A stretch of 64,000 bases of DNA, from the NCBI GenBank assembly GCA_035525375.1, contig DATLEI010000093.1:14481-78480 (forward strand). Direction: 5' to 3'. Shown piece after piece: positions 8,863 through 17,753 of this stretch (positions within the stretch are counted from its first letter, which is position 1; the number at the start of each line of letters is the position of its first letter). The notes beneath the pieces are model-generated. The model was not told the DNA's origin and made no database searches. It was given only the letters and a program-made list of their open reading frames with translations. The DNA is from JALZBN01 sp035525375 (lineage in GTDB: Bacteria; Actinomycetota; Acidimicrobiia; Acidimicrobiales; AC-14). Made by a program: the position numbers and the translations under genes.

Positions 8863-10290
8863 TCAGATCCCGAGAGGGATGCTCGTTGTCATCGCCGTTC
8901 CGAATCCCTTCGTGCGAAACAGGTCGCGTTCAACGACGATCGGTGCCGACGAGTCGATCACGAGCGGTGTCGCCTGCAGCTTGATCACGTCGGTGACGTG
9001 GATCGCCCGTCGCTGCCCGGGCGGAACCTCGATGTTTTGCAGGGAAGGGTCAGTAGTCGGGGTACCGCCAGCGAGAACCGTCAGTGAGACAGTTGCCGGG
9101 CGAGGGCCGGGGTTTTGTATGACGATCCACTCGTCGACCTGGTCGTCGGACTGCCCGGCTGCGAAGGCGGATCGGTTCACGGCGACGAGCGCTCCCGGCA
9201 TCACGGAGAGACCGTTCCGATGGCTGGCTGGGGCGGCGTCGATCGTGCGCTCCACGACGATGCCGATGCCATTGACCGCCCGGGCGGTGACCGCATGGGC
9301 AACGTCTTTCGGAATCCGGGCCTCCTCGTTGGCAGTGACCGTCACCCTCGACTCAGCTGGGATGGCCACGATGATCGGCTCGGCCTGGCCTTGGTCGAGC
9401 GTGAGATGTAGCTCGGCGGCTGCTTCCTCCCGGGAGGGGTTGTAGAGCTGGAAACGCTCCACCAGACCTTCGGTTACCTTGCCCTCGGGGAAGTACCATG
9501 TATCTGCCGTTACGGGAGAGCCAAGGGCGACGGAAATGCCCTTGCGACCGGCTGACCCGTCGAACGTCTGCAGCCGCGCCGCCACGAGCCGGCCTCGCTG
9601 CGCAGTGATCGAAGTGGCAATAGCGGCGCGCCGCTGGACGTGGTCGCCCACCCCGATGGCGACCATGCCCTGGCCGCGGATGGAGAGGCCGGTCAGGGCC
9701 TGCGGTACGACCTGGCCTTCGTCGGTGCTGAAGACGACGTTGACGACCGCGTCGTCAGGGAACGGATTGAAGAGCAGCACGGTCTCGCTGGCGTCCTTGG
9801 TGGTCGAGCCTTCCGCGAAGTACCACTGGCTCGAACCGGACGAGGCGCACGGCGTCGCGCTGTCGCCGAGTGGGCCGGTGGTGGAGAGCTCGACGGTCAC
9901 ACCGCCGCCGTCGAGCTCGACGATCGCAGACGCAAAGGGCGCCGACAGCACGTCAGCGATGTGCAGGGCGGTGTGACTCGTAGGTGCGACTTGAAACGGC
10001 GCGCCTTTCGTCTCGCCTGCGAGCGGAATGACAGTCATCGTGCCGGTGAGTGGCCGTGCGCTTGAGTTGGCGACGATCACGTAGCCGTCGGCGAGACTGT
10101 TGGCGCCGGCAGTCGCGCCGGTGCAATACCAGGCCGAGGAACCGGCCGAAGGCTTTGCTGCAGCCGGCACCTTCAAACGCAGAGTGTCGGCTCCGGCCGT
10201 TGGCGAGGGGCTCGCTTGCCGGTCGATGACGGCTGCACCGACAAGGATCAGTGCGAAGACGACGAGGATAGGGATCCGGCGCGCCGTCAC
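8863..10290 (-). CDS. Secreted DUF5719-like protein
   Basis: 475 aa with an uncleaved-looking N-terminal helix or signal peptide (IPILVVFALILVGAAVI). The rest is exported and made of repeated beta modules, each starting near WYCTGA, WYFAEGS or WYFPEG followed by LYNPS/LFNPF/VIQNPG segments, as in the family I recall as DUF5719. It overlaps the big GT2 membrane gene by four bases (10287-10290). The pair GT2-membrane + DUF5719 is a recurrent actinobacterial neighbour set close to manB and F420 genes (established pattern, from memory). Function unknown; presumably an extracytoplasmic partner of the glycosyltransferase. Confidence 0.8.
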   Translation of the reverse strand: MTARRIPILVVFALILVGAAVIDRQASPSPTAGADTLRLKVPAAAKPSAGSSAWYCTGATAGANSLADGYVIVANSSARPLTGTMTVIPLAGETKGAPFQVAPTSHTALHIADVLSAPFASAIVELDGGGVTVELSTTGPLGDSATPCASSGSSQWYFAEGSTTKDASETVLLFNPFPDDAVVNVVFSTDEGQVVPQALTGLSIRGQGMVAIGVGDHVQRRAAIATSITAQRGRLVAARLQTFDGSAGRKGISVALGSPVTADTWYFPEGKVTEGLVERFQLYNPSREEAAAELHLTLDQGQAEPIIVAIPAESRVTVTANEEARIPKDVAHAVTARAVNGIGIVVERTIDAAPASHRNGLSVMPGALVAVNRSAFAAGQSDDQVDEWIVIQNPGPRPATVSLTVLAGGTPTTDPSLQNIEVPPGQRRAIHVTDVIKLQATPLVIDSSAPIVVERDLFRTKGFGTAMTTSIPLGI

Positions 10291-13200
10291 GTGACCGCCT
10301 CGAGGCGTGCCGGCTCCGGTGGCAGGTCAGGGCCTTGGAGGTACTGGCGGGTGGGAACCGATCGCCGTCGGCGCCGCAATTGGAGCAGCATCCGTAAACC
10401 GATCACCCACAACGCCAGCTCCAACGCCAGCGCCCCGTAACGGAGGATGGGCGTCTTGAAGCTGAGCGCTGCTTTGCCCGGCTCACTCACCGCGTAGGAG
10501 TTGGCCACACCAAAGGCGGACTGACGGGGAGCCTCGTTCCCACCGGCGGTCAATTTCCATTGCGAAGACGGCGATTCCGACACGAGCACTTGTCCGGTTG
10601 CATCGATGCGGCCCTCGTACTGGACCGGCCCGTCGCCGGGAAGCACCGGGGCCGCGCCGGTCAGGTCCGCGCCTCGTCCCAGTTCTTCGGGCAACACCGA
10701 GACGTCGGCAGCCGCACTGGGCGGCAACAACTGGCGTCCGGGGCCCCAAGCCGTGTTCTCGTAGATCACGCTGGCCCGATCGGAGGGCAGTAGACGTAGG
10801 TCGAGCTGAGAGGCCAGCGCCCGTGCGAGGGCAGGCGGAGGGGCGAGCGCCCGTTCCGCGCCTGGCGGCTCGCCGGTGCTACGCGCCGACGCGATGACGA
10901 CGTAGCGCACAGCCATGGGAGCGAGGAGCCGGCCCAGGCGGGAGGTGTCACCCCGAGTCGCCTGCTGCAGCGCGTCCTTGATATCGAGGGTGGCGTCGGA
11001 CGGCGGGCCCGGAAGGTTGTCGGTAGCGACGGGGGGGCCATCGCGGGACGTCGCATAAGATGTGCCCTCGCTGAGTCGCCAGCCCGCGATCGGTAGCGCG
11101 TCAGGGTCGCCGACCCAGAGCACCCGGAAGGCGCCCTGAGCCCGGCTGGCCGACATCCACGAGACCGACCGCGACAGGTCGCGAGGAGTGAGGTTCCAAC
11201 GCCCGTCGGCGACGGAGCCAAGGATCGGGAGTGTGCCCAAGATGAGCGCGAAGCCGGCGGCGAGGAACGCGACCTGGCGCCACCCGAACCGGTGGACGCG
11301 GATGTCGAGTTCATACGCAGTGGCCCCGAGGGCGGCGGCGGCGGCCAGGGCTATGGCTGCCGGAGCGAGGAGGACCTCCGGCGACTGGAGCCGCATTGGT
11401 AGCCAGTCGCGCCCACCCGCCCACGCCACGAGGATGCACAACAAGGCCACGCTCCAGAGCCGTACTGCCCAGGCGAATCGCCAACCCTGGCCGACGATCA
11501 GCGGCAGGGCCGCGGCGAGAAAGATCGCCCAGCCGAGAGGCGCGGCACCGATGGGCCCGACCTCGAACCGGAGCAGGGCGCCGAGCCCCAGAGCACGCCC
11601 CGGCGCCCGGCCCACGCCCGCAACCGTTGTCCAGTCCTTGCCAAGGAGAAGGTCAAGCGACCATGGGAATAGGAGGAGCAGGCTGACCCCGATGGCGAGC
11701 GAGGCCGCGAGCAGGCCGCGCAGTGCGGCCCTTCCTCCACCGACGATCAGTGATCCGACGACGAGCCCTACGGCAATGAGCAGAATCGCAATACCGATCG
11801 AGGGCACGAAAGCGACCACGGGTGCCAGGCCGAGGCCGAACGCGATCACCTCCAGGCGCCGGCGAGTCGGATCGGGCGGAAGCTCGGCCTCCTTTTCGCT
11901 GACGAAGGGCAGGAGACGCGACATCCGACCGAGTCGTGCGAGCAGCCATGGCGCGGCTGCATACGCGACCAAGCCGCCCCAGCGGCCATTGGCGATGGCG
12001 TTGTAGGGGAGCGGGACAGCGAGATACGCGACCGTGAGGACAAGGCGCCCGAGTGTCGAACCGATGCGGCGCGCCAGTCGCCATGCTCCCCACGCGCCCA
12101 CGGGAATCGCGCCGAGCACAAGTATCTTTTGCAGGAGCTCGACGTTTCCGAGCAACGCGAGGCCGCCGGCGCCAAGAAACGCAAACGCAGGCGGGACGGC
12201 GGACACTGAGCCCATCCCTGTCGTGCGCCAACCGTGGAAGAACTGGCTGAAGAGCTTGCCCACGCCAGGTATGGGCGCGAACTCTCCGACCGCAGGCAAT
12301 GGCTGGCCGATCAGGTGGCGGCTGCCGATCAGCACCCCGAGCACCAGCACACAGAGAACCAGGACCGCAACGCGCGCCGGGCCTTTCTCCACTGCGCCAG
12401 CAAGTTGATGGCCGGCATCGAGCAAGGCCCGGGCGTGATCCTCGGGGTTGAGCCGGTGGCGGATGAATGAATTGGCACGAACGCTGCCGCGCGCTTGAAG
12501 GCGCCGAACCTCACTGTCGGGGACGGCACGGGTGCTCGCCACTTGACGCCGTAGCGAGCGGAGCTCCTTCAGGTGCCTGAAGTTCCACCACCAGGCCGAC
12601 AGCAACGCCGAACCCTCGCCACGGTGGCGCGTGAACAGGGCGACAACGGCTTCGAAGACGGCGACCACGGCGGCTTGGGGGATCACTCGCACGAGATGCA
12701 GGAACGAGTAGCTCTTGAGCATGGCCCGCAGCCGGTTCCGGGCTTCCATCCTCACGGTCTCTGGCGGCGCGGGCGGCGCCTCGGTGCCACCTTCGAGGTG
12801 GCGGACGCGGGCGGCCGGCGCGACCATGACCCGGGCGCCAGCTACCTGAGCACGCCAGCACAAGTCGATGTCGGCCCCGTGGTCGCCCATCACCGGATCG
12901 AAACCGCCGAGGGCGACAAAGAGGTCGCTTCGGACGAGCATGCACGCCCACGAGACGGCAAAGACGTCCTTGACCCCGTCGTGCTGTTCCTGATCGAGCT
13001 CGTCACGGTCGGCGAGCGGCTCTGCCGCGCCGGTTTTGTCGACAGCGAGACCCACGTCGAGGAGGCGGCTCGGGTCGGCCCAGCGAACGATCTTCGGGCC
13101 GACGATGCCGGCATTGGAGCGCAATGCTTCCTCGACGAGCAGCCGTACCGCGTCAGGATCGGGGGCGACGTCGTCGTGGCAGAAAAGCAGGAACGACGAT

Positions 13201-13487
13201 CCCTGCACGGTGTGGAGGGCGTCGTTGGCGATCGTGGCGAACTCGGAGTTTGCCGAAACCTTCCTCAGGTACGCGTCGGGCAGGACAGAAGCGACGCGGT
13301 GGGCGCATTCCTCCTGGCCCGGATACGTTCCGGCGCGTGATTCGGGGCCGGACGCGTCGATTACGAGAACCGGCTGATTGGGGTAGTCCTGGGCCCCCAG
13401 GGCGGCGAGTGCTTCCTCGAACCACGGGCCTTGCTGGGCCGCAACGACAACCGCGACGACGGGCGGCGCGGAAGGCTGGTCATCCAT
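10287..13487 (-). CDS. GT2 glycosyltransferase with large polytopic membrane C-terminus
   Basis: 1066 aa. Residues about 8-245 form a GT2 domain (VVAVVVAAQQGPWFEEAL, FCHDDVAPDPDAV as the metal motif, DIDLCWRAQ as the ED-type acceptor motif). A linker follows, then about 14 helices from residue 370 to 770, an exported segment, and a last helix near 1030. The end module SSQWKLTAGG ... VSEPGKAALSF resembles the beta module of YfhO-like proteins. It likely transfers a sugar to a lipid carrier and handles it across the membrane. It is the first gene of the 13487-3943 cluster and overlaps the DUF5719-like gene by ATGA. Length and architecture agree with the actinobacterial partner of DUF5719. Confidence 0.88.
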   Translation of the reverse strand: MDDQPSAPPVVAVVVAAQQGPWFEEALAALGAQDYPNQPVLVIDASGPESRAGTYPGQEECAHRVASVLPDAYLRKVSANSEFATIANDALHTVQGSSFLLFCHDDVAPDPDAVRLLVEEALRSNAGIVGPKIVRWADPSRLLDVGLAVDKTGAAEPLADRDELDQEQHDGVKDVFAVSWACMLVRSDLFVALGGFDPVMGDHGADIDLCWRAQVAGARVMVAPAARVRHLEGGTEAPPAPPETVRMEARNRLRAMLKSYSFLHLVRVIPQAAVVAVFEAVVALFTRHRGEGSALLSAWWWNFRHLKELRSLRRQVASTRAVPDSEVRRLQARGSVRANSFIRHRLNPEDHARALLDAGHQLAGAVEKGPARVAVLVLCVLVLGVLIGSRHLIGQPLPAVGEFAPIPGVGKLFSQFFHGWRTTGMGSVSAVPPAFAFLGAGGLALLGNVELLQKILVLGAIPVGAWGAWRLARRIGSTLGRLVLTVAYLAVPLPYNAIANGRWGGLVAYAAAPWLLARLGRMSRLLPFVSEKEAELPPDPTRRRLEVIAFGLGLAPVVAFVPSIGIAILLIAVGLVVGSLIVGGGRAALRGLLAASLAIGVSLLLLFPWSLDLLLGKDWTTVAGVGRAPGRALGLGALLRFEVGPIGAAPLGWAIFLAAALPLIVGQGWRFAWAVRLWSVALLCILVAWAGGRDWLPMRLQSPEVLLAPAAIALAAAAALGATAYELDIRVHRFGWRQVAFLAAGFALILGTLPILGSVADGRWNLTPRDLSRSVSWMSASRAQGAFRVLWVGDPDALPIAGWRLSEGTSYATSRDGPPVATDNLPGPPSDATLDIKDALQQATRGDTSRLGRLLAPMAVRYVVIASARSTGEPPGAERALAPPPALARALASQLDLRLLPSDRASVIYENTAWGPGRQLLPPSAAADVSVLPEELGRGADLTGAAPVLPGDGPVQYEGRIDATGQVLVSESPSSQWKLTAGGNEAPRQSAFGVANSYAVSEPGKAALSFKTPILRYGALALELALWVIGLRMLLQLRRRRRSVPTRQYLQGPDLPPEPARLEAVT

Positions 13488-13498
13488 TCTACCAGCGC

Positions 13499-13527
13499 AA
13501 ACTAGTGCTCCTACGGTCTGGGGTCAG
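13499..13527 (-). promoter_or_regulatory. Possible promoter of the 13487-3943 cluster, near-leaderless
   Basis: On the minus strand CTGACC (13527-13522) is separated by 17 bp from TAGTTT (13504-13499). Transcription would start only a few bases before the ATG at 13487. No Shine-Dalgarno lies at a normal distance from that ATG, which fits a near-leaderless mRNA as is common in Actinomycetota. Motif match only. Confidence 0.3.
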
Positions 13528-13597
13528 GCCAATCGGCCGCCGGACGCCGAGACCCGCGGCGCATCCCGTTCGCAGGTCTCGTTCGGTGTGCCCGGCC

Positions 13598-13882
13598 TCA
13601 GACGGCGTTGCGGGACTTGTGGTTCTTCTCGCCTGGCATCGGCGTCGACTTCGTTTCCGGCATAGTGCTGGAATTGGTCGAATCCGGTCGCGCCATACCC
13701 GTGTGCCAATGAGTCATCTCTGATCCGCTCGGCATCGCGCCAGCCTGCGACATCGTCGGTCCGTCATCGGGCCCATCAGAGTTGGCGGCACTCTCTGCGA
13801 CGTGTTCGTCGAGAGGCTCTGCTTCTGCGTCGGCGGCGTGTCGCTCAGCCTGATCCGCGCGCGAACTGTGATTTATTTTCAT
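13598..13882 (-). CDS. Small hydrophilic hypothetical protein
   Basis: 94 aa, rich in Ser, Asp, Glu, Pro, Met and His, with no hydrophobic segment; probably intrinsically disordered. ATG at 13882 has AAGGA seven bases upstream, which supports translation. It lies alone between the start of the big GT2 gene and a rightward small gene. Some third-codon positions are A/T, fewer G/C than in neighbouring genes. No family recognised. It could be a chance frame, but the ribosome site and absence of an alternative gene in the gap make it worth keeping. Confidence 0.45.
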   Translation of the reverse strand: MKINHSSRADQAERHAADAEAEPLDEHVAESAANSDGPDDGPTMSQAGAMPSGSEMTHWHTGMARPDSTNSSTMPETKSTPMPGEKNHKSRNAV

Positions 13883-14109
13883 GGAGGTTTCCTTCTCGAA
13901 GGCGACCGTCGGCGAGGTGCCGGTGTCGATGGACGCAACTTCAAGAACCCTCCGCAGGGGAGACCTCCGACTAGAAGCGCTGCACAGTTAGTACCCAGAG
14001 CTGCCGGATTGAAACGGAGCGAGCAGTCGACACGACGCTGTCAACCCCGCCTCCCACGCCAAATGAGCATCCGTGCCCATAAGGCAACCCCGCGCCGTAT
14101 CCTGAAGTC
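13883..14109. other. Intergenic region without recognised gene
   Basis: 227 bp between divergent small genes. It has lower GC than the surroundings and presumably holds promoters for both. I found no tRNA, riboswitch or convincing -35/-10 pair. Confidence 0.5.
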
Positions 14110-14487
14110 ATGGATGAGCGAGTGGGTACCACGATTTCTGATTTGGCCCGGGTCGCCACCGGCTTTGTCGTCCTCGGCGCGCAGCAGGCCCAGGTACGAC
14201 GACGCGAGATCCAGAAGCAACTCGAGCCCCGCCTCCGGGAGGCCGCCTCATTTGTCGGTCAAGCGGCGGAGGCGGTTGAGGAGCGGGTCGACCCGGCGTT
14301 CGGCCAGATCGAGGAGCAGCTATCCGGAGTGACGGAGACCTTCGTCCGGGAGGCCAAGACAGCGACGACCGAGGCCTTGCGCGCCGTGCGCCGGCTGGCT
14401 TCGTCGCACGCGACCGAGCCGGAGGAGCCGAAACCCGAGCCGGGGGATCACACCACCGAGCCGGAGGCTCAGACGACCGAGCGGTAA
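14110..14487 (+). CDS. Small amphipathic helical protein, hypothetical
   Basis: 125 aa. The first ~100 residues are predicted as long amphipathic helices (RRREIQKQLEPRLREAASF, QAAEAVEERVDPAFGQIEEQ), followed by an acidic Pro/Glu/Thr tail with repeated EPE/TTEPE units. No signal peptide; a mildly hydrophobic stretch near residues 10-25 (VATGFVVLGAQQAQV) could touch the membrane. It resembles phasin or YtxH-like small helical proteins in style only. Its 3' end overlaps the convergent glycosyltransferase gene by 19 bp. The start is taken as ATG 14110; the ribosome site is weak. Confidence 0.6.
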   Translation: MDERVGTTISDLARVATGFVVLGAQQAQVRRREIQKQLEPRLREAASFVGQAAEAVEERVDPAFGQIEEQLSGVTETFVREAKTATTEALRAVRRLASSHATEPEEPKPEPGDHTTEPEAQTTER

Positions 14488-15578
14488 ACGGCGACATGGG
14501 CCGCGGCGGACGCGTCCCAGGTGTAGTGCGACGCAACCTCCAATCCGAGGCGTCGCCGGTTGTCGACTTCGGCACCACCGGCGAGGAGCGCCTCAAGCGC
14601 GCCGGTGAGCTCGCTGGTGTTCCCAGGAGCGATGAGCAAGGCGGCATCACCGACGACCTCCTCCATGGCCGTACCACTGGTTGTCACGAGCGGGGCGCCG
14701 CACGCGAGCGCCTCGAGCGCCGGCAGACCGAAGCCTTCCTCTAGGGACGGGTAGGCGACGACGGCGGCTCCCTGGAGGAGTGCGGTCTTGTCGTCCTCGG
14801 AGATGTAGCCGAGGCGATGAATGCGACTGCCGTGCGTAGCCTTCTCGACAGCATCGTCGACCGCCTCGGTACCCCATCCCGGCGCGCCTGCGATCACCAA
14901 ACCGAGGTCTGGCTGCGTGGCCGCGACCATGTCAAAGGCGCGCACCAGAGTCGGGATGTCCTTGCGGGGCTCGATCGTGCCAATGAAGAGGACGTACGGC
15001 TTCGTGATTCCGGGGACCGGGATGTCGTTGGCGCCGGCTGGGTGGTAGCGGTTGATATCGACTCCGTGAGCGATCACGTGCACCGGTGCCGCGGGGTGCA
15101 AAAGGGCTTCGAGGCGCCCCGCGGTGGCCTCACTGACGGCGATGATCGCGTCGGCGCGCATTGCAGCGGTACGAATCGCCCGGCGGAAGTAGGCGACTTT
15201 GGCCGGTTCGTGCCAGCCCGGACTGTCGAGAAACGTGAGGTCGTGCACCGTGACGACGCGTGGCAGCTTCGCCCGTTCAGGCATCGTGTAATGCGGACTG
15301 TGGTGGACGTCCAGACCGAGCTGAGCAAGGACGCTCGGGAGGCGCGCCTGTTCCCAGGCAAGGCGCACCGGCCGGAGTTCTGGGGCAACCGCGAGTGTTC
15401 GGCGCGGGCCGATATTCCAGCGAGCGTCGTCTCCCCGACGGCAGATCACGGTGAGATCGACGTCGGGCTGGCGCCGAAGTCCGGCGACCAGGTCGATGAC
15501 GTAACGACCGGCGCCCGCTGGATTTGCGGGCACTGCGCTGGCATCGATCGATACGCGGGTCGGATTTGCTGGCGTCAT
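14469..15578 (-). CDS. GT4 family glycosyltransferase
   Basis: 369 aa. GT-B fold: N-terminal RVSIDASAVPANPAGAGRYV, the nucleotide-sugar side LFIGTIEPRKDIPTLVRAFD, and E-x7-E in SLEEGFGLPALEALACG near residue 285. This mannosyl/rhamnosyl-transferase-like group works in the cytoplasm on lipid-linked glycans. I chose ATG at 15578 because it overlaps the stop of the upstream gene as ATGA; a much longer frame continues upstream, but that part lies antiparallel-free inside the preceding gene and has no glycosyltransferase features. It is the last gene of a six-gene leftward operon that starts at 20705. Confidence 0.9.
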   Translation of the reverse strand: MTPANPTRVSIDASAVPANPAGAGRYVIDLVAGLRRQPDVDLTVICRRGDDARWNIGPRRTLAVAPELRPVRLAWEQARLPSVLAQLGLDVHHSPHYTMPERAKLPRVVTVHDLTFLDSPGWHEPAKVAYFRRAIRTAAMRADAIIAVSEATAGRLEALLHPAAPVHVIAHGVDINRYHPAGANDIPVPGITKPYVLFIGTIEPRKDIPTLVRAFDMVAATQPDLGLVIAGAPGWGTEAVDDAVEKATHGSRIHRLGYISEDDKTALLQGAAVVAYPSLEEGFGLPALEALACGAPLVTTSGTAMEEVVGDAALLIAPGNTSELTGALEALLAGGAEVDNRRRLGLEVASHYTWDASAAAHVAVYRSVV

Positions 15579-16630
15579 GGATTCGGTCGCGCACGTCCGT
15601 CGTACATGTCGCGCCACAGTTCGACGTGGCGTTCGGCGGCGCGCCGCCACGTGAATGCTGCGGCGCGCTCCCGTCCGGCGCCGATGAGGTGGTCTCGGAC
15701 ACCGTCGTCCATAGCTCCCGCAACAATGGCCGTGGCGATGGAGTCCACGTCGGTCGGATCCACCTGCAGCGTGGCGTCGCCGGCGCTCGGTACCGGGCTG
15801 GCGATCACTGGCGCGCCCGCTCTCATGGCTTCGAGCACCGGGAGGCCGAAACCCTCCTTCAGCGGGACGTAGGCCATCAGCCGGGCACGGGCGTAGAGAC
15901 CCGAGAGGACGGTGTCGCTCACGTGACCGGCGAGGACGACGCCGGATCCTGGCGCAGTCCGGGCGACTCCGGCGTCGCCCCATCCCGTCGGTCCGACGAC
16001 GACGAGCCGCCATGAATGACCCAGTTGGGTGCGCGCCGACTCGAAGGCGGCGAGGAGCCGGGCCAGGTTCTTGCGCGGTTCGAGGGTCGAGACCGTCAGT
16101 AGGTAGTCGCCCTCGACGGACAGGAGCCGCAACAGCTCGGCCGCGCCCTCGTCGTCGGCTGGTGGCAGGTGGTCGGCGCCCTCGGGGACGACTTCCACTC
16201 GCGAGGCCGGCGCGCCTGCCGCAAGGAGGTCATCGGCCGTATCAGCTGACGGGACCATCAAGATGGCCGCTCGGGCCAGGGCGCGCTGCAGCGCCTTTTC
16301 GTGCCACCGCCGACCGCGCGCCGGGTACGCCTGAGGCAGATGGCGCCAGCCCAAGTCGTGCACCATGACCGACAGTGGTGCATTTCCGGAGGGTGGAATG
16401 GCGAAGCTCGGCGCGTGTACGCAGTCGGCGGCCCGCGGCCCGCCGAGCCCCGCGTCCCAAACTCGCACGACCGCCCACGGAGGGAGGCGGCTCGAGGACA
16501 ATTCGACCTCGGGACCCTCCAGACTCTCGGAGCCGAGCTCCTTCAGTCCTCCAAGGAGTCCCCGCAGATAGGTGCCGATGCCTCCGGGGACGCGCCGGCG
16601 AGGTTGCTCGGCGACAATGACGACCCGCAC
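15575..16630 (-). CDS. GT4 family glycosyltransferase
   Basis: 351 aa, GT-B fold. N-terminal VVIVAEQPRRRVPGGIGTYL carries the glycine-rich acceptor loop. LLTVSTLEPRKNLARLLAAFE opens the donor domain (quoted in part), and YVPLKEGFGLPVLEAMRAG gives E-x7-E near residue 260. Three nt separate it from the preceding GT4 gene, and it overlaps the next by ATGA. It is similar in layout to its two GT4 neighbours, so the three probably arose by duplication and add successive sugars of one repeat unit. Specificity unknown. Confidence 0.9.
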   Translation of the reverse strand: MRVVIVAEQPRRRVPGGIGTYLRGLLGGLKELGSESLEGPEVELSSSRLPPWAVVRVWDAGLGGPRAADCVHAPSFAIPPSGNAPLSVMVHDLGWRHLPQAYPARGRRWHEKALQRALARAAILMVPSADTADDLLAAGAPASRVEVVPEGADHLPPADDEGAAELLRLLSVEGDYLLTVSTLEPRKNLARLLAAFESARTQLGHSWRLVVVGPTGWGDAGVARTAPGSGVVLAGHVSDTVLSGLYARARLMAYVPLKEGFGLPVLEAMRAGAPVIASPVPSAGDATLQVDPTDVDSIATAIVAGAMDDGVRDHLIGAGRERAAAFTWRRAAERHVELWRDMYDGRARPNP

Positions 16631-16633
16631 GGC

Positions 16634-17749
16634 CTACGAATTGGCCAGGTCGCGATAGAGACGGAGGGCGTCGGCTCCGGCGCGATCCCAGGTGAATTTG
16701 GCGGCTTGTCGGTGCCCAGCGGCAATGAGATCGGCGCGCAGGCCGTCGTCGGTAGCCACTCGTTGCATGGCGTCGGCGAACTCGGCGGCATCGCCCGGGT
16801 CGACGAGGACACCCGCGTCCCCGACTGTCTCCGGCGTGGCGCCGGCACGCACTCCGACAACGGGTAGTCCTGCTTCCATCGCCTCGATGAGCGGCATCCC
16901 GAAGCCTTCGTACAGCGACGGGAACACGAGCATCGTCGCCCCCGCGACGAGCTCGGCCATGCGGGCGTCGTCGACGTAGCCGGTGATCGTCACGTCGGAT
17001 GACCCGAGCCCCCGCTCCTCGATGAGCGGCGGTACGTCGAGGACTGGGCTGGCCGCGCCGGCGAGCACGAGCCGGAGGTCAGAACCCTCCTTGCGAAGTA
17101 TGGCGAGGGCATCAAGTGCGAGTTGAACGTTCTTCCTCGGCTCCAGCGTGCCGAGCATCAGCGCGTAGGGCGCATCGTTGATCCGCGGCGCGCCGGAGCC
17201 GGCCTGGGGGATGAGGCGGCCGTGGCTCCCGTTGGGGATGACGCGAATGCGCTCGGAGATCTCGGGCATCCACCAGGCCAGTTCGTCCCTGGTGAAGTCG
17301 GAGACGGTCACGATGATCGACGCTCGTTTCAGCACGGTCGGCAATAGGCGTGCCATGCGGCGGATGGCGGGGGTGACCGACTCGGGGTCGCGAATGAAGC
17401 CGATGTCATGCACGGTCACCACGGTTGGGATGCGTCGTGACGGCGGCGAGATGAAGTTGGTGGCGTGGAAGACGTTGCACCCCACCAGCCACTCGACAGG
17501 CGGGAACGGCACTCGGTCCCAGAGGGCCCAGAGCGGACGCGCCGGCGCGAGGCGGCGCGCGACCTTCACGTTCGGGCGGTGTGGCGGGTCGAGATGGAGA
17601 CTTCGCGCTGTGCGCCACGAGATCGGGAAGACGACCAGCTCCGATGACGGCGACAGGCGTGCGACCGCATCGATGAGCTCGTGGGTGTACCACCCCACGC
17701 CGGTCTTCTTGCCCAAGAGAGGCGTGCCGTCGAACCCGATCCGCAGCAC
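16634..17749 (-). CDS. GT4 family glycosyltransferase
   Basis: 371 aa with GTG start at 17749, four nt after the stop of the coiled-coil gene. Motifs: MLRIGFDGTPLLGKKTGVGW at the N-terminus, ALMLGTLEPRKNVQLALDAL, and FPSLYEGFGMPLIEAMEAG (E-x7-E near residue 287). These are typical of mannosyl- and rhamnosyltransferases of surface polysaccharide clusters. A longer open frame upstream overlaps the coiled-coil gene and encodes only Arg/Pro-rich shadow sequence, so the start was moved to the family-typical position. Confidence 0.9.
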   Translation of the reverse strand: MLRIGFDGTPLLGKKTGVGWYTHELIDAVARLSPSSELVVFPISWRTARSLHLDPPHRPNVKVARRLAPARPLWALWDRVPFPPVEWLVGCNVFHATNFISPPSRRIPTVVTVHDIGFIRDPESVTPAIRRMARLLPTVLKRASIIVTVSDFTRDELAWWMPEISERIRVIPNGSHGRLIPQAGSGAPRINDAPYALMLGTLEPRKNVQLALDALAILRKEGSDLRLVLAGAASPVLDVPPLIEERGLGSSDVTITGYVDDARMAELVAGATMLVFPSLYEGFGMPLIEAMEAGLPVVGVRAGATPETVGDAGVLVDPGDAAEFADAMQRVATDDGLRADLIAAGHRQAAKFTWDRAGADALRLYRDLANS

Positions 17750-17753
17750 GCAG

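Noticed and set aside
13802..14332. 176-codon plus-strand open frame across the 13.8-14.3 kb gap
   Set aside because: Arg/Ser-rich, overlaps the better supported gene at 14110 in another frame, and lacks a ribosome site.
15579..16013. N-terminal extension of the GT4 gene at 14469-15578
   Set aside because: The extra residues lie inside the preceding GT4 gene in another frame, are Arg/Pro-rich, and a typical GT4 start with ATGA overlap exists at 15578.
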